NCBI RefSeq assembly: GCF_000516985.1 | Contig: NW_006917104.1 | Location: 372,001 to 436,000, forward strand | Origin: Pestalotiopsis fici W106-1 | Lineage: Eukaryota > Ascomycota > Sordariomycetes > Amphisphaeriales > Sporocadaceae | Reading direction: 5' to 3' | DNA: 64,000 nucleotides | The notes under the pieces: model-generated | Seen by the model: the letters and a program-made list of their open reading frames with translations, nothing else | Databases searched by the model: none | What the model was told of the DNA's origin: nothing | Shown: piece after piece, positions 59,695-64,000 of the stretch | How the letters are laid out: each line of letters begins with the position of its first letter | How positions within the stretch are numbered: position 1 is the first letter of the stretch | Made by a program: the position numbers and the translations under genes

Positions 59695-61578
59695 ATGCAG
59701 GCCCCCGTCCTGGTTATGAGTGAGCGACAGCCCCTCCACACCCCCAGAGCTCCTGACCCTATTCCGGGAGCCTAGGTGCTCCATCAAACATTTGAACAAG
59801 GACTGACAATATACCTTCCAGACACCCAGAGCGGTGAGAGACAGACTGGCCGCAAGGCTCAGATGTCTAACATTGCTGCTGCCAAGACGTATGTTCCATC
59901 CACTACTCGATCCTTGCTGTTCGCGCCTCCCCTAATACCGGTAATAGTGTCGCCGATATCATTCGATCATGTCTGGGTCCCAAGGCCATGTTGAAGATGT
60001 TGTTGGATCCCATGGGTGGCATCGTGCTCACCAACGACGGACACGCTATCCTGCGAGAGATTGAGGTGTCACATCCCGCTGCCAAGAGCATGATCGAGCT
60101 CAGCCGGACACAAGATGAGGAAGTTGGTGATGGTACAACAACTGTCATTATTTTGGGTTCGTTATTTCCCCAAGATTGAAGGACTACAACTCTGGGCTAA
60201 CACAATGTAGCCGGTGAGATTCTTGCGCAAGCCCTGCCGCAGCTTGAGCGAAACATTCACCCCGTCGTCATCATTTCCGCATTCAAGCGAGCTCTCAAGG
60301 ATGCTCTCGAGATCATTGATGAGATCTCCATGCCGATCGACATCAACGACGACGAAGCCATGAAGAGCCTGATTTCTTCATCTATCGGTACCAAGTTTGT
60401 TTCGCGATGGTCGGATCTCATGTGCCAGCTTGCGCTCAACGCCGTGCGCACTGTCACTTGGGAGATTGGCAATGGAAAGAAGGAGGTCGACATCAAGCGA
60501 TACGCCCGAGTGGAAAAGGTCCCCGGTGGCGAGATTGAGGACAGCAAGGTTCTGGACGGAGTCATGCTCAACAAGGACATCACACATCCCAAGATGCGGA
60601 GGAGAATCGAGAACCCGAGAATTGTTCTTCTCGACTGCACTCTGGAGTACAAGAAGGGCGAGTCGCAGACAAACATTGAGATCACAAAGGAGGAGGACTG
60701 GAACCGCATCCTGCAGATCGAGGAGGAGCAGGTCAAGGCCATGTGCGACTCGATCATTGCTCTCAAGCCCGATTTGGTCATTACGGAGAAGGGTGTTTCC
60801 GACCTCGCTCAGCACTACTTTGTCAAGGCCAACATTACTGCTCTCCGACGTGTCAGGAAGACGGACAACAACAGAATTGCACGCGCTACCGGTGCCACCA
60901 TTGTCAACAGGGTAGACGACTTGCAAGAGTCGGATGTTGGAACACAGTGTGGTCTATTCGAGATTGAGAAGATTGGCGACGAGTACTTTACCTTCTTGAC
61001 AGGATGCAAGGACCCCAAGGCCTGCACTATTCTTCTCCGAGGCCCTTCAAAGGACATCCTGAACGAGATTGAGCGCAACCTCCAGGACGCCATGGGTGTG
61101 GCACGAAATGTCATGTTCCAGCCTAGACTTTCCCCCGGTGGTGGTGCCACGGAAATGGCCGTCTCCGTCAGGCTGAACCAGTTGGCAAAGGGCATTGAAG
61201 GCGTTGAGCAGTGGCCGTACAAGGCAGTCGCTGATGCTCTGGAAGTCATCCCGCGTACCCTCATTCAGAATGCCGGTGCTAGCCCGATCCGAGTCCTGAC
61301 TGAGCTCCGCGCCAAGCAAGCCGAGGGCAAGAGCTCCTGGGGTATCAACGGCGACACTGGTGGCCTGGCTGACATGAAGGACTATGCTATCTGGGAGCCC
61401 GAGGCTATCAAGCTCCAGAGCATCAAGACAGCCATCGAGGTAAGTGCTTGAAAACATGATGAAACGAAACAAACTAACATTACTCCAGGCTGCATGCCTC
61501 TTGCTTAGAGTGGACGATATCTGCAGCGCCAAGAAGGCAGCACAACCCGGTATCGGCATTAGCGGAGGTGACGATTAA
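59695..61578 (+). CDS. CCT3: T-complex protein 1 subunit gamma (CCT3 chaperonin)
   Basis: Subunit of the cytosolic TRiC/CCT chaperonin, which folds actin, tubulin and other proteins with ATP. Five exons: 59695-59719, 59822-59888, 59948-60156, 60211-61439 and 61489-61578, with introns of 102, 59, 54 and 49 bp; 539 residues, the usual length. The 25-bp first exon encodes MQAPVLVM plus one base, and its joining gives VMNTQSGERQTGRKAQ as in other gamma subunits. Equatorial domain: VADIIRSCLGPKAMLKM, MGGIVLTNDGHAILREI and the ATP-site motif GDGTTT. Apical and return segments include ALKPDLVITEKGVSDLAQHY, then LSPGGGATEMAVS and NAGASPIRVLTELRAK. The C-terminus is LLLRVDDICS...GISGGDD. It lies tail-to-tail with the PRKRIP1-like gene, 342 bp apart. 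Confidence 0.97.
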
Positions 61579-61920
61579 ATAATACGCAATGGACTTGATT
61601 ATTGGTCACGAGACATGTAATGAAAGAAAGAAAGAAGAAATGCATACCCTCACATCAAGAGTTGGCCCCCCCAAAAAGTTTCATGGCGGAATAGATGAGA
61701 TAGACGGCTTTGCTGCCAAGTTCGGTCCGACAGTTAAGAGGCATCGGTGGGAGAACGCCGTTTTGAAGCGTACATTCTCCTTGTGACCGTGCGCTCATGA
61801 ATTAATCGTATGCAAGTCTCTGGCCATGTCCCTTTTGCAATTACAGTACAGTATCTGTCGTACAAGCCAATATTTGGCGCCGCCGTGGGTATCAATGAAT
61901 ATTACCATCCCCAATTGCCA
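61579..61920. other. Convergent 3' region
   Basis: 342 bp between the stops of CCT3 (+) and the PRKRIP1-like gene (-). It holds both 3' untranslated regions. No gene is seen. Confidence 0.5.
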
Positions 61921-62511
61921 TCAATCGTCCTCGATGACAAGCCCCTTTGGTTCCTCAGCTGCAACCGGTGCATCCTTGATCTCGGTGTCTTCCTCGCCGT
62001 CGTCTGCTCTGGTCACTGCAATCCGGGGGCCCTTAGTACCGTTTGTAGACGCCTTTGCAGCTCCTCCTCCAGCCTTGGCCTTGGCCTTTCGAGCCTTCAT
62101 CTTTTCCCTCTTCTCGCGGTTCCTCCTTGTCTTTTCATCATCCTTTCGTGCCAGCTCCTCTCTCTTGCGCTCAAACTCCTCGTTCTCCTGCTCCTGCTTC
62201 ACTTCTACGTCCATCTGACGCAATCTCTCATACTCGCGCCGCCGCGAGGCCTTGTAGACGTGGAACTCACCCGAGCCAGCTCCAGCACTGGAACCTTGTA
62301 CGTTGGTCACAATCTCGGGCGGCGGGGCGATCCGCGACCGGGCCACCGCTGTCGACGAGTCCGGAATGCGGATGTCTTGGTCGGGGCGGGCAAAGAGAGC
62401 ATCTACGTTCGAGGCCTGAGCCGACACGGGGGTAAGGGCACGCTTCTTGACCGCGCGCTTGGAGCGCGAGTCGGCCGAGGTGGGGATGCTCTCTGGACCT
62501 TCGCCGGACAT
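61921..62511 (-). CDS. PRKRIP1-like (DUF1168) spliceosome-associated protein
   Basis: Nuclear double-stranded-RNA-binding type protein. Its human relative PRKRIP1 is a component of catalytic spliceosomes. Intronless, 196 residues. I chose the ATG at 62511 (MSGEGPESIP); the open frame extends 32 codons upstream, but that stretch is unlike the family. Residues ~15-50 include KKRALTPVSAQASNVDALFARPDQDIRIP. The core (~70-115) is PPEIVTNVQGSSAGAGSGEFHVYKASRRREYERL, in which GSGEFHVYK and RRREYERL match the family signature. A long charged helix rich in Glu/Lys/Arg follows (~100-160), and then an acidic tail. It is divergent from the histidine phosphatase gene. Confidence 0.9.
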   Translation of the reverse strand: MSGEGPESIPTSADSRSKRAVKKRALTPVSAQASNVDALFARPDQDIRIPDSSTAVARSRIAPPPEIVTNVQGSSAGAGSGEFHVYKASRRREYERLRQMDVEVKQEQENEEFERKREELARKDDEKTRRNREKREKMKARKAKAKAGGGAAKASTNGTKGPRIAVTRADDGEEDTEIKDAPVAAEEPKGLVIEDD

Positions 62512-63702
62512 GTTTGGGTAGGATGCACCTAAGATCTGGGGGGTTGGACGCCCGTTTCTGGTAGGTGGTTCTGGCTCACGATGGTGGGAGGGGCCGTGGT
62601 CCTGCAACGAGATCGCCTGAGCTTAGGTGCAGGTGTATGCTGGATAATGTAGCTCGGCGCGTCGCAAGTCGGTTTCTGGAAGGGCGAGATCGGCAAGGCG
62701 TGCTGTCGGTACTTGCAAACGGTGCTACCGTTGGTGGTTGATGCTGCGAGTTGGGAAATATTCTTGGCGTTTGGCGCAAGTCAGTTGGTGGAATCAAGCG
62801 CTGCCGTTGCATATATCAGCTGTTTTCTTGCTGTCGTCTAAACGCCAAAAATTTGGGATAAGGCTGAAAAGGTCCAATGAATGAAATGGACTGTACGATC
62901 TTCTCCAATGGGAACCGCGGGGCGGCAAAAGTCAACCAGGGGGAGGACCGCCAGAGCAGCGGCGCCTTAAGCAGCAGCTGCATCCCAACCCGAGGGGTCC
63001 CTGAGGGCGGTCTTAGCGCTGGAAGATACCGGGTCCAGGCACCATAGCAGGCCAATGGCGGGCAGGCTAAGTCGGTTTCTCAGCAGGTCAGCGGGGTCGA
63101 TCTACCAAGTCGACCCCTCCAAGCACCCCCGAACACCTCCAAAGCACCCGATAAGCAGGGGCCGAACGAGGGGCGATACCCAGGTCGCCTTGCTTGAAAC
63201 TTTGGGCTGTTTCTTCGTAGCTGAATCGTGGGGAGTCTTGGGAACCAGTCTCGTGGCTTGGGGAGTCACCAGTTTCATTTTTCTTCCTTCTGTTGGATCT
63301 TTTTTCCCGAACCTCCGAAATATTATCTGTCCTTCGTTCCTCCTCACTGCCGGGCTGGCTATTGGTATCACGACATCTATTCGTCATCTTCCGTGTCGGC
63401 TGTAAACTATTCGCCTTGCGTCCGAACGAGTCATCAGTAGCGCTGCTTGCACACTTTCCGTACTGCCGTACCATATCCTTTTCAAATAAACTGGAAGAAA
63501 TTCTACAGACTTCTTTCCTTTGCCCATTCGATCGCCACTGTGCGACTTTCGAGCCCTGTGCCAGATCCTACATATAGTCGTTCGATTTATTACTTGCTGA
63601 ATTCGTGACGCAACTTTCACGCTCTTCTCAGGATCACCGCGAGATCAATCAGCTGATCCGCTTCCCCAAGGAAAAGAGCCCAAGCCGTGCTTAAACACAA
63701 TC
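62512..63702. other. Divergent intergenic region
   Basis: 1.19 kb between the PRKRIP1-like gene (-) and the histidine phosphatase gene (+). C-rich runs at 63112-63150 and a CT-rich stretch at 63270-63560 look like leader sequence of the plus-strand gene. Open frames up to 128 codons overlap on both strands without recognisable content. Confidence 0.45.
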
Positions 63703-64000
63703 ATGGGACGACCAAGGCTGATCATTCTGATCAGACATGCCCAGTCTGAGGGCAACAGTAAGTAGAAACTCCATGTCCTTATTATCCATTTCCTAGGCAC
63801 TTTGCTGACCTTACTTGTCTTATAGAAAACAGAGAAATCCACCAGACCATCCCCGACCACCGTGTCAAGCTCACACAAGACGGATGGGCCCAGGCGCGCG
63901 AAGCTGGACGGCGCCTGCGCTCTATGCTTCGGGCCGACGATACTATCCACTTCTTCACCTCGCCCTATCGTAGGACAAGAGAGACGACCGAGGGCATTCT
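63703..64000 (+). CDS. Histidine phosphatase (phosphoglycerate mutase-like, Det1 type), partial
   Basis: 5' part only; it continues past the window. Exon 1 is 63703-63757, the intron 63758-63825 (68 bp, GTAAGT...TATAG), and exon 2 runs from 63826 to the edge. The N-terminus MGRPRLIILIRHAQSEGN holds the RHG-type catalytic His in IRHAQSEGN. After the junction come NREIHQTIPDHRVKLT, GWAQAREAGRRL and FFTSPYRRTRETTEGIL, where the second conserved Arg sits (TSPYRRTRET). This matches fungal proteins related to yeast Det1, a phosphatase-like protein linked to sterol transport between endoplasmic reticulum and plasma membrane. The second catalytic His lies beyond the window, so activity cannot be judged. 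Confidence 0.9.

Noticed and set aside
60378..60926. Minus-strand and second plus-strand frames within CCT3
   Set aside because: The CCT3 frame has full-length family conservation; the others are overlapping shadows.

Overview
This is nuclear DNA of a filamentous ascomycete, most likely a Sordariomycete near the Hypocreales (inference). The genes carry many short introns (49-152 bp) with GTRNGT-type donors, CTRAY branch points and CAG/TAG acceptors. The families are fungal: a GH15-CBM20 glucoamylase with a Kex2-type propeptide, Zn2Cys6 regulators, and DUF3112, DUF6594 and NmrA-like proteins. I see no rRNA, tRNA, transposon, CRISPR or organellar sequence. I rebuilt exon boundaries by eye from splice signals and reading frame; no transcript data were available. 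I support 20 protein genes, 3 of them weak, partial or broken.

Layout. 0-7.4 kb: a proline-rich hypothetical protein, a secreted GH36 alpha-galactosidase and the tri-snRNP protein SNU66/SART-1, all on the minus strand. 7.4-15.3 kb: a long promoter rich in inverted repeats drives a five-exon secreted glucoamylase. Convergent to it are a nicotinamide riboside kinase and a fructosamine-kinase-like protein, both minus. 15.3-22 kb: mostly empty, with a small membrane protein candidate and the mitochondrial succinyl-CoA ligase beta subunit.

22-33.6 kb is the most interesting accessory block: a Zn2Cys6 regulator (minus), a DUF3112 seven-helix membrane protein (plus), a membrane protein made of two tandem HXXEE domains (minus), an NmrA-like NAD(P)-binding protein (plus), a second Zn2Cys6 regulator (plus) and a class II aldolase/adducin-like protein (plus). 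Its two divergent promoters each carry the same perfect 10-bp palindrome GTCCGCGGAC followed by CGTCCG. The palindrome core TCCGCGGA equals the yeast Pdr1/Pdr3 element. I read this as a candidate small regulon controlled by the local regulator. No polyketide synthase, peptide synthetase or terpene synthase is visible, so it is not a standard secondary-metabolite cluster.

33.6-56.8 kb is a roughly 23-kb gene desert of unique, microsatellite-rich sequence. Its only convincing gene is a 157-residue Ecl1-type lifespan regulatory factor (minus) with an upstream ORF in its presumed leader. 56.8-64 kb: a weak hypothetical gene, a DUF6594 membrane-protein gene interrupted by one in-frame TGA, CCT3 (chaperonin gamma), a PRKRIP1-like spliceosomal protein (minus), and the first two exons of a histidine phosphatase that runs off the window.

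Central metabolism and maintenance (TCA cycle, NAD salvage, chaperonin, splicing) and extracellular starch and galactoside breakdown thus flank one candidate co-regulated membrane/redox cluster and one regulator isolated in a desert.
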